From Arvicola amphibius (taxonomy: Eukaryota > Chordata > Mammalia > Rodentia > Cricetidae): a stretch of DNA of 64,000 nucleotides. The stretch covers positions 6,082,120-6,146,119 of the forward strand of contig NC_052047.1 of the NCBI RefSeq assembly GCF_903992535.2, given 5' to 3'. This document shows positions 40,205 through 52,129 of the stretch, piece by piece; the first letter of the stretch is position 1; each line of letters starts with the position of its first letter. Made by a program: the position numbers and the translations under genes. A model generated the notes under the pieces. That model was not told the origin of the DNA. It ran no database searches and worked only from the letters and a program-made list of their open reading frames with translations.

Positions 40205-41540
40205 TTTCTTGTTTCTTTTTATATTTGTTTTTGACAACTTCATGCATGTAAAAGCACAATGAACTGCAGTGATCTTCACCCCATTAGTTCTCTTATCTCC
40301 CTCCTCCTTCCACTGAAACCCTTCTTCTTCCCAATGTTTCTCCCTTCTAATGTCATGTACTATGTGTGTGTCGTGTGTGTGTGTTAACTGTTTGTGTTCA
40401 TGTGTGCGCTCTAGGTCACAAAGGCACTAAAGGAACAATGAGAGGAGAGCAGGAGAGTCAGTGGAAGTGCAGAGGGGGCGAGCTATGGGATGCATGTGAT
40501 CGAAAAGCAGAGAGGACTAACTGGAGGAAGGAGAAATGGGGATCACAGGGGAAGGAAACACTTCAGGGAACAAATACAAACAAGGCACAATGGAGCATGC
40601 CAATACGAAGATGTCATCTTGAAACCCATTACTCTGTGTTCTAACCTAAAAACATTCACAGACATCTTGTCTACCATTGTTCCTCAGCATCTGAAGTATA
40701 TGTTTGGATTGTTACTCGTTAGAATGTTTGTCTTCAAAAAACTGTTATTTGCATTCCTGGCTTGAATTTCATAAAAATGAATGTACAATGAATTATGGAT
40801 TGGAATTAGGACAGAATTACTATTGATTTATAAAATTATCTAAAACATGTGTCTGCCTATTTGTACTATTGATTTATGCAATGTGGCATTCTGAGCACTA
40901 ATGATTATAAAGTCTAAACCTTGATAGACTCTAAAGCATGCTGAAGGCACTCTTCAGCTTACATTATAAAATATTCAACCAGGATTTAATCTCTATATAA
41001 AATAAATATGTATGTCTGTGTCATTAATGTGAATTTTTCTTTCATATTTAATGAGTGATAAACTTGTATCTATATCAAAATATATCAATCGTGTTAAATA
41101 TTTCTTTGTGATTTATTAGCAATAAGTGTTTGATATATGTATGTATTTTATTTAGCTATTCATTCATGGTGCATAAGAATTACCCAGGTATAAAGGTGTT
41201 AAAGTACAGGACATTTTAGAAGCCTAGAACTAAATTATAAAACATGGAGAAAATTCAATAAAGTAAAAGAAAGGAAAAGAAATGAAAGAGTAAACATTCC
41301 AGCTGAGATCATGGATCACAAGGATCACATGATTGCCACAAGGATCATAAGAGATTAGTGTGAACAGTCACACACCAATGAGCCTAAAAAGAGCAGGCAA
41401 ATTCCTAAAAAATGTACAATCCACCTGTAATTCCTGGCATAATAATAACAATAATCAATGTTTAAAACAAGGCTAAAGAAGTAAGTTGCTCTTTCTTCAA
41501 GGAAGATATACAAACAGCTGAGTAGCTGTGGGAAGCAGTG
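40205..41540. other. Intergenic, no gene seen
   Basis: A short TG run at about 40363-40382, then AT-rich unique DNA. The frames at 40366-40765 have no domain. Confidence 0.45.
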
Positions 41541-41559
41541 TTCAATATCCTAACCCTAA

Positions 41560-42300
41560 CCCTAATCATCAGACACATGCATGCCAAACACTGGGGTATA
41601 TACTAGTGTATCTTTCACTACAGCTATTATCAAAATAAATAAAGGAATGAATGAATATGAACAACTGGAGTCAGGGAGGATGTAGAAAACTGAATCTATG
41701 CATAGTATTAGTGAGAACGCAAAGGGGTGCAGTCACTGTGAAAACAGCACAGATAGTCCTCAAAAAATAACAGCAGGAACTTTCATATAACCCACCATTC
41801 TGGTTCTGGATATTTAGCCCAAAATTGGAAACAGGATCCTAAAGACACACCAGCATGCCCTATGAAGTACTATTCACAACACTAAATATATCCACAGCCT
41901 AAATGTCCATCAGCAGAAAAATAAAGAAAATGTCATACATTTAACAGAATACTGTCCAGTCTTAAAAAGAACGGAAGTTCTACAATGTAGTACAATATAG
42001 ATCAACCTCGAGGACATTATGTTAGAAAGACATAGAAAGAAAAATGGTGTTGAATTCCACTTACATATGTATTTAAGAGTCAAACTCATAGCATCAAAAA
42101 GTGGAACGGTGGTTGCAAGTGGCTAGGACACTGTGAAATGGGGGATTACAAACCAACAGGCACAAAGTTCCAAGCAGCCCAGATGTAAGACCTGCTGTGC
42201 AGTATTGTACCCACAATCGGCAATCACACAACCTACACTAAACAAACTGAGGAGGTGTCATGTTAATTATGCTTGCACAATAAAATAAAATTTTGAAAGG
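41560..42300 (+). mobile_element. Old L1 3' region, + strand
   Basis: 'caaaattggaaacaggatcc', 'cctaaatgtccatcagcaga', 'agaatactgtccagtc' and 'gaattccacttacata' follow the order of an ancient L1 ORF2 end. Strongly decayed. Confidence 0.65.
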
Positions 42301-42824
42301 GAAATCTCTCAGGGTAATATTTATAAGGGGGAAGAACATATCTCACCCAGGATCTAATAAGTAAACATAAGATACGTAAAGGACACAGACACGACCTTCC
42401 CACAGAACTGTAAGAATAGTTTATTCCCTATAAAGCTGTATCCAAAAGTCCATACTACCCTACCTACACTTCACATCAATTCTGGTTAAAAGCAGAAATA
42501 AAATGTGTCTAATATGTGAGCTTTTAAGGACAAGAGGCCACATGTGTAAATGATTGAAATATGGGAACCACTAATTTGGAATCCATTTTCAAAATTGCAG
42601 TTTAAAAAAAGCATATGTACCACTTGTCCTTGTTAAAATAAGAGAAGGTTAAATAGGAAAATATATTTTAAATGCCAAGACTCTGGCAAACATTTCTGGT
42701 GAGTCATACTTGAGTGAGAATGTTGCCAGTGATTCACAAATGTTAAGTCTGGGGAGGCGATGCCAGATGGTACAGAAGGGGAAAGAAACAGACCTGGCAA
42801 GACCATAGATGAGAACAGCTTAAT

Positions 42825-43260
42825 GGTAACGCCGCGGCACAGAATCCTCCCCAGGATTGTGGGCTGCTACACAGCATGCATTCCTTGAGATGTACCACAG
42901 GAGAAATGACCATCATTAAAATACACAGTGGAGCCGCTGTCCGGCTGTTATCTGCTTTTCCGCAATGACACTGAAGCATCCTAACTGAAAATCGTCGAGT
43001 CGTGGGCTGGGCACATCTCAGCTCACCACGAACTTCTGTGTAGCTCTTGTCTTGACTTTCATGGTCTGTAGAACATGGCGCACGCTGAACCTGGACTGCA
43101 TGACTCAGTCCTTGTCGGGCAAGTGTTGCTGCTGGAAGCTTTGACTTGTGAGCGCTATGCGCTGAGGAAGCTTGCACTGGACAAATCTGTATCGGAAGCC
43201 AAGCTCAGACCCTGCTGCAAACTGGGAAAAGCTCTCACCTGGCTGTCTCGCATTGGCCTT
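42825..43260. other. Local CpG cluster in unique sequence
   Basis: I count about 17 CpG dinucleotides in roughly 430 bp, including cgccgcgg, atcgtcgagtcg, ggcgcacgc and gagcgctatgcgctg, whereas flanking DNA has almost none. No repeat family is recognised. It includes a 69-codon + frame (43075-43284) and part of a 144-codon reverse frame, neither with a known domain. A small regulatory CpG island, an exon of an unrecognised gene or an old GC-rich pseudogene are all possible. Confidence 0.5.
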
Positions 43261-43289
43261 GGATTGAAGAGGAGCACAAGGTGAGGGTG

Positions 43290-44410
43290 TTTCTCCTGGG
43301 AAACATCTGGGAGTCATTCCATCATAAAGACTTTTCCTTTGTCATGGCTCTCTGCCTGATCTACCTGTCCTCAAACTGGACACCATGATAGCAGTGGCTG
43401 AGGTTTCAGGGTGGCTCTCACAGTAGTCTATTCTTTGTCTTTATAATTCCACCTCAACTTTTATTTTGAATAAAACGCATTTGTTTAAGCCTAAGCACAT
43501 TCAAAAGCAATAAAATACAAAAAGCAGCTTGAATTTAACAAGGAAATCTTCACGAACGAGAAATTAAGAAAAGATCTCTCTCAAGGAAACATTTTTCTCT
43601 GATATGTCAAAGGTTTCCAAGGACTTTCTTTGGAACACTAAAAATGGTCTCATTGTTACCGCTGAGTTATATCAGTATAACATAAACACAAGAGAATCAG
43701 CTTGCTTGAATGGACTTCTTTCATGTACCTGAACACAATGATTAGCGAGGAAATTCTGGAGTCCAAAGGCCCCAATCTCAGTGTCATGACCTGGAGGTGT
43801 CTAAGTAAAATTCAACATAATTTAATGAAAGACCACAGCCAATACGCAGTGATTTCCAAAAGCAAAGCTCAAGACCATTTGTGATCTTGCGACAATCTAA
43901 GGAAAATGTTGACCTCTAGCTAGGCAATTAACTCAAAGTTTAATAGATCAGAGACCAGGTAAGGAAATAGATCATTGGGAGTTATGGAAGAATATATAAA
44001 GATTACCCTCCTAATCCTGGGGAATAAAAATGAAATCATAGTGTAATAAATTTTATTCATATGTCATCAGGATCTGCTAGGATTTAGAGGGATTTTGCTA
44101 TCAAATGTCCAATCTTTAAAAAATAATATCATATAGCTTCTTTTTTATTGAGCTAGGCATTCCCAAGCATGGGGATTAGCGCCCCCTCACAGAGTTCATA
44201 CTGGACTGGAATTTGCTATGTGAGTTACTAAATCCTTTTTTTATCAATTCTGAATCATAAAATGACAGACACATGCTCAAATTCATTAGCCATTTTCAAA
44301 AACTTGGTTCAGTTTTCACTCTGTCCAAAATATCTATACACATGACATCATAGGGGTTCTACAACACCCCATTTTCAAATCTACTATGGAATTGACTTGT
44401 GTCTAAGCAG
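43290..44410. other. Intergenic, nothing recognised
   Basis: AT-rich unique sequence without a convincing ORF or repeat. Confidence 0.45.
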
Positions 44411-44414
44411 CCAG

Positions 44415-44600
44415 AAAGGCAGTGGCTCTCAACTTTTGGGCCCCTCCCTTTCAGTGTCACACATTGGATATTTACATTTTGATTCATAGCAATAGCAAAA
44501 TTACGTAGTAGCAAGGAAATGGTTTTATGATTGGGGTCACCACAACACGAGGAACTGTATTAAAGGGTCACAGCATCAGGAGAGAACCACTGTAGTATAG
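44415..44600 (+). mobile_element. hAT (URR1/Charlie-like) remnant, better-preserved copy
   Basis: 'gtggctctcaacttttgg', 'gattcatagcaatagcaaaa', 'ggggtcaccacaacacga', 'gaactgtattaaagggtcac' and the terminal 'agagaaccactg' match URR1-type elements. The ends form imperfect terminal inverted repeats (cagtggctctca against agagaaccactg). Confidence 0.8.
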
Positions 44601-44844
44601 ATTATGTAGTATGTAGTATGGGTCACTTCAGTAGTTCAGGAGGAGAAAATGAAGGCGTGGGGCAGGAGTGAGCTCATGTTCTACTATGGAAGATAATAAT
44701 GGCATGAAGAAAGGAGAAAGAGGAACAGAAAGAGGAGATGAGGAGAGAGACCGGGGCATCATGCCAAGCCGTTTAGATCTGGTCACACCTTTAATTCTTG
44801 CAGTGACTCACAAGATAGATTGCAGAAGGGTAGAGGGCTAAAGA

Positions 44845-45450
44845 CATTTGTTACACACTCCTACATTGCTGGTGGGAGTGCAAGTTGGTATAACCCCTTT
44901 GGATATCAGTATGGCAATTTCGCAGAAAATTAGGAAACAACCTTCCTCAAGACCCAGCAATAGCACTTTTGGGTATAAACCCAAAGAATGTACAATCGTA
45001 CCACAAGGACATAAGCTCAACTATGTTCATAGCAGCATTGTTTGTCATAGCCAGAACCTGAAAACAACCTAAGTGCCCCTCAGCTGAAGAATGGATGAGG
45101 AAAATGTGGTCCATTTATACAAAGGAGTACTACACAGCAGAAAAAAATAATGACATCTTGAAATTTGTAGGCAAATGGATGGAGCTAGAAAACATCATAT
45201 TGAGTGAGGTAACCCAGACCCAGAAACACAATTATCATATGTACTCACTCATAAGTGGTTTTTAAACATAAAGTAAAGAAAATCAGCCTACAAATCACAA
45301 TACCAAAGAACCTAGACATACATGGGAAGTAGAAAAAGACAAGATCTCCTGAGTAAATTTGGAGCACGGGGACTATGGAAAAGAGTTGAAGGGGAGGGAA
45401 GAGGAAAGTAGGAGAACATTGAAAAATGTATAGCTCAATAAAATTGATTT
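44845..45450 (+). mobile_element. L1 3' end, + strand
   Basis: 'tgctggtgggagtgcaagt', 'atcagtatggcaatttcgca', 'tatgttcatagcagcattgt', 'aaatggatggagctagaaaa' and 'tatcatatgtactcactcat' are diagnostic of the rodent L1 ORF2 end. 5'-truncated, with broken frames. Closely related to the 20.05-kb copy. Confidence 0.9.
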
Positions 45451-45479
45451 TTAAAAGACCAAAGAAAACAGTAAAAAAA

Positions 45480-46560
45480 ATTTTTCTGTTCTAGTCTCTC
45501 ATTTCTTCCCAAGTCTCATTTCTAAGTATGAAATAATGGTGTTAGCCTACAAACCAGTTTCTTGCTTCTTCTTTCAGTGTTTCCTCTTTTTTTCCTTGGG
45601 TTAGATAATAACTATATTTTATTAGTTTTTATTCTTGAATGAAAGTTAATCCAAAAATCTAAAAAAAAAAAAGACACCTGTTACAGAGGCCAAATGCTTA
45701 ACAGCTGTGTTCCTGAGCGCTCCAACACCCAAACAACTATAAACAGTGTTTGAAGAATAGAAGAGTCATTGGCTACTTCAAAACACTAATAGTAAAGCCA
45801 ACATGAAATAAGAAAGCTGTCCTGAGGAAGTGGCAATGTGCTTAGCCTTGAGAAGTGTTTCAGGTTTGCCGTGGAGAGGAGAGAGGAGAGGGAGAAGATC
45901 TTGGTGCCTGCTATGACAGGCAACTGTCAATAAATTCACAGGGAAAAAGAAAGACAATGCATCTTTGCCTTACCAATCATAAACTCCCACAAGTAACAGT
46001 TTCCATCTAGGACGTATAACCCAGTATGCAATGCATGTGTATCTTCTGCTATGCAATGTGAGAGAGAAACCTGCACTGTGGGAAGCAAATGTTGGTTTGG
46101 GATTGTTAATTGAAATACAAGTAGTTATGCAAAATAGTTCTGGTTACTTTAAAGCGTTAACTAATTAGGAAGACAAAATTATAAACATGGTATCTTGGAA
46201 GCATAGTTTATAAACTCAGGCTTCCCAGGCTTAGTTAACTCCCCATGGGAGGCCTTTCCTTCTCTGAGGGGTGGATGGAAAGGGGAGTGGGGTGGGAAGG
46301 GAGTGGAAGGAGAAAAGGGAATGGGAACTGTAGTTGGTATGTAAAATGAATAAAAATAGAATTTAAAAAGCTCAGGCTTTTTAGCATTATATATACAAAC
46401 ATGTGTGCATGCATATGCATATAAATTATATATAAGAAGAATTAAAGAAAAATCAATTCAAATTTATAGTTTTAACCTTACTTTATAATTCATTTCCAAG
46501 GTTTAAAATTATACAAATAATGCTTTCCATATTGACAATGGAAATTGGAAAACAGGAAAC
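45480..46560. other. Intergenic, no gene seen
   Basis: Unique DNA with a GA/GGGA-rich patch at about 46255-46325. Confidence 0.45.
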
Positions 46561-46564
46561 ATAG

Positions 46565-46745
46565 CAGACATATAAAAATATTCAAATGTATATATGTGTA
46601 CCACGGAGCATGCAGATGCCAAAAAAGACATAGGATCCCCTGGAACTGGAGCCGCAGATGGCTGAGAATTACCACTAGGTGCTGGAGATTGAAACCAGGT
46701 TCTCTGGAAGAGCACACAGTGCTGTTAGACCCTAGTCCATCTCTT
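46565..46745 (-). mobile_element. B2/B3 SINE, reverse strand
   Basis: 'gaaaccaggttctctggaag', 'agcacacagtgctgttagac' and 'ccatctcttctgccc' are the reverse complement of the tRNA-derived B2/B3 head. Confidence 0.8.
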
Positions 46746-46879
46746 CTGCCCTAAATAATTAATCTTTTAAAAATAAGTTTTGAAGTGCTTTGAACTGAAT
46801 AATAGCAAAAATATACATTCTAAATGTTTCTGGGGTATGAGTTGGGCAATGTTAGATGTCATGCTAAAGAAAGAGTACA

Positions 46880-46950
46880 GCGGGGAGGAGATGGTTCAGT
46901 AGAAATGACTCACCTCACAAGTCTCAGCCTGGTCCTGATCCTAGAACGTT
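46880..46950 (+). mobile_element. B2/ID-like SINE head fragment
   Basis: 'ggggaggagatggttcagta' and 'tcagcctggtcctgatcc' resemble the tRNA-related head of B2/ID SINEs. The 48-bp minisatellite begins directly after it and may have grown from this SINE's body. Confidence 0.5.
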
Positions 46951-46952
46951 GA

Positions 46953-47485
46953 AAGGTGAGTGTGATGACACACAGGTATGTCAACAACCCCAGTGACCAC
47001 AAAAGGTGGGTGTGATGACAGACACATGTCAATCACCCCAGTGATGACAAAAGGTGGGTGTGATTACAGACACGTGTCAATCACCCCAGTGACGACAAAA
47101 GGTGGGTGTGATGACAGACACGTGTCAATCACCCCAGTGATGACAAAAGGTGGGTGTGATGACAGACACGTGTCAATCACCCCAGTGACGACAAAAGGTG
47201 GGTGTGATGACAGACACGTGTCAATCACCCCAGTGATGACAAAAGGTGGGTGTGATGACAGACACGTGTCAATCACCCCAGTGATGACAAAAGGTGGGTG
47301 TGATGACAGACACGTGTCAATCACCCCAGTGATGACAAAAGGTGGGTGTGATGACAGACACGTGTCAATCACCCCAGTGACGACAAAAGGTGGGTGTGAT
47401 GACAGACACGTGTCAATCACCCCAGTGACGACAAAAGGTGAGTGTGATGACGTACACATGTGTCAATCACCCCAGTGACGACAAA
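46953..47485. repeat. 48-bp minisatellite, 11 copies, with E-box palindromes
   Basis: About eleven tandem 48-bp copies. Eight consecutive inner copies contain the palindrome GACACGTGTC, that is, a canonical CACGTG E-box every 48 bp. Copies differ mainly at one CpG/TpG site (gtgacgac or gtgatgac). The long open frames on both strands are by-products of a unit divisible by 3. Confidence 0.96.
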
Positions 47486-47489
47486 ATGG

Positions 47490-48430
47490 AAGCAGGTGCA
47501 GTCAGACCCTGACTTCCTAGTGAAACCCAAAAGGGTGTGATTGTTCCAATTTGAATTCAATAAATTATTACAAATTTATTGAAACACAAAAGTTGATGCC
47601 CTTAGTTTTGATAACCCTCCCATTTGTTTCAGTAGACATTTCGTAATAGATTCCCTAAGACCCAGTAAATAATTACACTGTCTTTTGGGGGGGGTTCTGT
47701 CTTCATCCCCCTGCCCACGTTTCACAGCATTGGCTAGCGCAATGGCGAATGAGCCTGAAGTGAAGACCTTTACCTTGTTCTCATCATCTTAGCAGGTGAC
47801 ATGTTCAATATGTCATAGTATGTCATCATTAAAAAGGATGTGACTTCTGGGCTTTTCTAGATGCTTTTGATCAATTGAGTTTCCTAGCCTTCCTAGCTTT
47901 CTGACAATTTGTGCCATGACTCATAGCTGAATGTCTTAAATGATCTTCTATATTTCTTGAGGTCATATACACATCCTCATTTATTTCTGTTAATGCCATA
48001 AGCCAAACTGATTAAAAAGTTAAATCAAACATGATTACGTTAAGCCATGCTGAGCCATAATGCTTAGATACAGTTCAATACATATAGGCAAACTTTTATA
48101 GCTTCTTAAAAATAAAATAAGAAACTAGATTAATATAAAGATAATTATAGGGTGTAAATGTGTGTTATGTACATTTGTGTACATTGTATGTATCTGTATA
48201 TGTTGTGCTTGGTTTTCTTGTTTTTATCAAGGATGTTTTGTGTCTATGTTCATAAGGGATAATGGTTTGTACTATAATGTGTTTACCTAGTTTTAGTGCT
48301 GGGAGTTGTGCTCTGAATCTTCATAAATTAGTAAGATTTCTTCCTCCATGTTCTTCTAAGACAGGATGGATATGACTAGAATTTTTTCTAGTCTGTGCAT
48401 AATATAATGAGCAGTTGTGGCACCTGGGCC
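47490..48430. other. Intergenic, nothing recognised
   Basis: AT-rich unique sequence without a convincing ORF. Confidence 0.45.
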
Positions 48431-48432
48431 TA

Positions 48433-48436
<4 letters not shown>

Positions 48437-48468
<32 letters not shown>

Positions 48469-48525
48469 ATGCAAGAGAGTGTGCATGTGTATGAATGTGT
48501 GTGTGTATGTGTGCATGTGACTGTG
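48437..48525. repeat. (TG)n microsatellite
   Basis: Pure TG run of about 17 units, followed by degenerate TG with CATG. Confidence 0.93.
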
Positions 48526-48842
48526 AGCAATTTTATCACTCTCAGAGGATCAATTCAATTATTTTTCTCCATTTTGATCATGTGTGTCTTTAGATCTGAA
48601 TCAAAAACCACAAAGACTGGTCATGATGCTGTATGCCTTCAACACTATCCATCAGGAAACTGAGCCCCAAGGACTGTGATGAGTTCAAGGTCAGCCTTGG
48701 CCAACATCCAGGTCCATTCCAGCCTCAGAACTTAATGACATGTTGTCTCAGAAGAATAAAATAAAGTAAACACAGAAGGTTCAAACCTTTAGAAGCACTG
48801 GTTTCCTCCTTAGTTTTGAGAACTGAGAACTACATACCAAAC

Positions 48843-49195
48843 TGATGTGGGATTCCCCTATGTGTGCTGTGAATACCATTGATTAATAAAGGTCTGCTTT
48901 CAGCCCATAGCAGAGCAGGCAGAAAGAGCTAGACAGGGAAAACTAAAGTGAATGCTGGGAGAAAGAAGGGCAGAGTTAGAGAGAAGCCATGGAGCCCTGC
49001 CAGAACCAGATGGAACTTTAGCCAGTAAGCCACAGCCACATGGCAATATACAGATTAATAGAAATGGGTTAAATTAATATGTAAGAGTTAGCCAATAAGA
49101 AACTAGAGCTAATGAGACAAGCAGTGATTTAATTAGTACAGTTTCTGTGGGCTTATTTTGGGGCTAAAGGGCCGGAACCAACAAGCAGCCCTCCC
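48843..49195 (+). mobile_element. LTR-like interspersed repeat, copy 3
   Basis: Starts 'tgtgggattcccctatgtgt' and carries 'attgattaataaaggtctgc', 'gtgaatgctgggagaaag', 'cagattaatagaaatggg', 'taagagttagcca' and 'cagtttctgtgggcttattt'. Same family as 15.7, 21.3 and 51.6 kb. Confidence 0.75.
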
Positions 49196-49199
49196 CTTG

Positions 49200-51105
49200 C
49201 AACACCAAACCCACAATTCAGCTTGGGGAGAGTTAAGACCTGAGGGCAGTAGCGCCCCGTGTCTGTCCCATGAGCATCTGACATTCTCCACTAAGCACAG
49301 AATCACAGGCGACCTTCCTCCCAGGGAACTCTCACCCAACTCTGCTGTACAAACCTTTTATCTGGTTCGTGTCTGGTGTTTTACCTCACTTGCTCTTAGA
49401 AATAACCACACCTATTTGATTTTACTATTTTAAATCTCAGGAGATCATTTGAATTTCCAAAACCTTCATTAGGTATCCTAGCACCCAAAATTCCATGATT
49501 TTTTATATTCTAAAAGTCTCATATTTGTGCTTTGTGAGAAGCCATTAGACTACAAATTATACAAAAAAAAAAAAAAAAACAGGAACCCTTTTCAGAAATG
49601 AAACCACAGTTCAATTACAGAAGTGTGGATATTCTGGAATAAGGGCTGCTTTCTGAATCCTTTGTTTGAGAAAAGATGTAGTTGGATCAGAAAATCTGAA
49701 ACATTTTCCACATTCAGGGGCTGATGGCATTCATGGAGGGGCTTGCAGCCATCTTTTCTTGGATACGATTCCTTGGTGATGACTGGAAACTTTCAGGCAC
49801 TTTGCTTGCGAAATTGTGTCCATATGGGCAAGTGCTCTCAACGCACAACCTAATCCCTGCTCCCTGGCTTGACGGCAGCCCAGGGTAGCACAGGCAATCA
49901 CAGGTTGACTGCTCCACTTCTCACTGCCCTCCCAGCAAATACTACACCAATTCATCACTGCTCCTTCAAAAGAGGCTCTGGCTGCTTTGATGTGATTTCC
50001 TAAAGTCTCGCTGTTTTCCACAGATCAGGACCACAGCCTTGAGGATAAGTGATCAGAACAACTTTGTAAAACTATAAAATAGCCTTTGAATTTAATTTGA
50101 TCCACTTTTGAGAACTTCGTATGTGACATCTATCTTCTCAGAGGTTCTTTCTGGCCCTGAACCTGAGAAATTCCTGGGTCTGAACCCTAAAACTTAGGAT
50201 TTTGCTTCAGGGTCATCAATATTGTAGTTGCTCATGTTGGAGAAGTGTGAGCCATAAGTACTGAGTGCTGGTTTTTGCCAGACACACTCTGAGTCCTTGC
50301 CACTCACAGTGTGGGCTGCGTGGTATCACACCCACCCCACACCCATCATCACCACTAGCAGTAGCAGCAGCCTTGAGAGCCCAGAACACATGAGACAACC
50401 CTGTTTAATTAACAGTCTCATTAATTCTACTCCCTTTGACTGGTCAATAACCTTCCAATATGATCTGTAACACCATCTATAGTCCCAATCACTTACTCAG
50501 ACCCAGCACATCACACTTCACAATTAGCTTCTATTCCCCCAAATATGGCTGTCTGACTCTACCTCCCCAGGGACTCGCTTGCCATCCTCTTCAGTTAACT
50601 CATGGAGGGCAGGAGTTCAGCTGAGTTTTATCTCCTCAGTGGATGGTTTGGGGCATATAGTATCAACCCAGTAAACATTCTTGGAAGATTAAAATAATAC
50701 TCTGGAGTGTTTTATACATGACGTTTTTCACATATAGAGTTTTCCAACTGTTTGTGTTTTAGGGTTAGTCACTACTGAGACCACTGTGAATAATATACAA
50801 ATAATTGTTGCCCTGGTGGGGTCTACAGAATGAAAGGTGACACTGACATTAGCAAGCAATTGGACTACAGTATCTAATATGGTAAGTAGATGGGATCACT
50901 TGCCTCATTTAAACAATGAAATTCAACCCTGAAGGATAACCAACAGATGAAGTGAGCAGGGAATTGATTGTTCCAAGTGTAACAGTGTGTAGTGGCAGCC
51001 TGCAGAGGACATGTCCCTGTGGTACAGTTTAGATGATTTAGTGCAAAGCACAAGATCAATGAAAGGGGTTGGTGATACAAGGTGCCAAGCACTGTGATGC
51101 TTCAT
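49200..51105. other. Intergenic, no gene seen
   Basis: Unique sequence with an approximately 18-nt poly-A run at 49562-49579. The reverse frames around 49714-50021 have no recognisable domain. Confidence 0.45.
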
Positions 51106-51111
51106 AAGCAA

Positions 51112-51235
51112 GCTGGGCATGGTGGCATACATCTTTCACCCCAGCACTCAGGAGGCTGAGGCAGGAGAATTTGGCTTTTCAGCAAGTTCATAGCCATTCT
51201 GGGTTGTATAGTGAGGCCTGACTCGAAAACTATCC
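51112..51235 (+). mobile_element. B1 SINE, + strand
   Basis: 'agctgggcatggtggcatac', 'cagcactcaggaggctgagg' and 'agtgaggcctgactcgaaaa' in B1 order; mildly diverged. Confidence 0.8.
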
Positions 51236-51239
51236 ATAA

Positions 51240-51585
51240 TCACAGATGGGAAAGTCTTGGATTTGAAGAAAGTATACAGCATGGAGAATCAAGGACATAA
51301 ATCATGAAGATTGTGTGTGTAAGCTCTACTTCCTTTTCATGTGGGAGACATTTGATATTGGAGAAGAAACTGTGAGAACAGGGCTGTTTCCAGCGCAGAG
51401 GAATGAAAATTACAGCCCAAAGTTATAATGCTGTAATGAAGATGGACAGAACTAGACAGATTTGAGGAACTTAGGGCGTAAACAATGGTGAATTCCTTGA
51501 TGTGAGAAGTGGACAATACTAAAGGTCAAGCACAAACCTGCAACCTGCTGGATGTATCATGGGAAGAATTCCACACCCTTAAATT
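51240..51585. other. Intergenic, nothing recognised
   Basis: Unique sequence without a convincing ORF. Confidence 0.4.
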
Positions 51586-51589
51586 TATA

Positions 51590-51960
51590 CACTCGGTTCT
51601 TGATGGAGGACTCTCAATGGTTAATAAAGAAACTGCCTTGGCTTTTTGATAGGGCAGGATTTAGATAGGTAGAGTAGACAGAACAGAATGCTGGGAAAGA
51701 GGGAAGTTAGTCAGATGCCTCAAGCAGTCGCCATGACTCTCCTCTCTGAGATGGATTCAGGGTAGAATCTTCCCGGTAAGCCACCCATCGGGGTGCTACA
51801 CAGATTACTAAAATATGGGTTAAAGCAAGAGAGAGTTAGCCAGTAAGAGGCTAGAGCTAATGGGCCAGGCAGTGTTTATTGTGTTGTTATTTCGGGGCAT
51901 AAGCTAGCCAGGCGGCTGTGAGCCGGGCGGGATGAAAAGCAGGCCTGCCCGCAGCCCCTC
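51590..51960 (+). mobile_element. LTR-like interspersed repeat, copy 4
   Basis: 'atggttaataaagaaactgc', 'agaatgctgggaaagaggg', 'tgctacacagattac', 'gagagagttagccagtaaga', 'ctagagctaatgggccaggc' and 'ttgttatttcggggcataag' match the family. This copy keeps a CpG-containing 3' end (gagccgggcgggatg). Confidence 0.75.
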
Positions 51961-51964
51961 ACTA

Positions 51965-52125
51965 CAGGGTCTGGAAAAAGCACAGTGGTTAAGAGTAACG
52001 GTGCTCTTGCAGGGAACCTGAGCGCAGTTCCTGCCACCAACATGGAATCCCATAAGCACCTTAACACATGCACATACAAACTTACAGGCCAGACATTCAC
52101 ACAAATAAAATATAAAATCAATCTT
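51965..52125 (+). mobile_element. B2/B3 SINE, + strand
   Basis: 'agcacagtggttaagagtaa', 'ggaacctgagcgcagttcct', 'ccaccaacatggaatcccat' and 'caaataaaatataaaatc' give the tRNA-like head, body and A-rich tail. Inserted at the end of LTR-like copy 4. Confidence 0.85.
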
Positions 52126-52129
52126 AGAA

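Noticed and set aside
41549..41566. Telomere-like CCTAACCCTAACCCTAAT
   Set aside because: Fewer than three repeat units; it can occur by chance, is too short for an interstitial telomere tract, and adjoins an old L1.
46978..47478. 166-codon + ORF and 131-codon reverse ORF made of 16-residue repeats
   Set aside because: Both come from the 48-bp minisatellite; no start context, no non-repeat domain, open on both strands.
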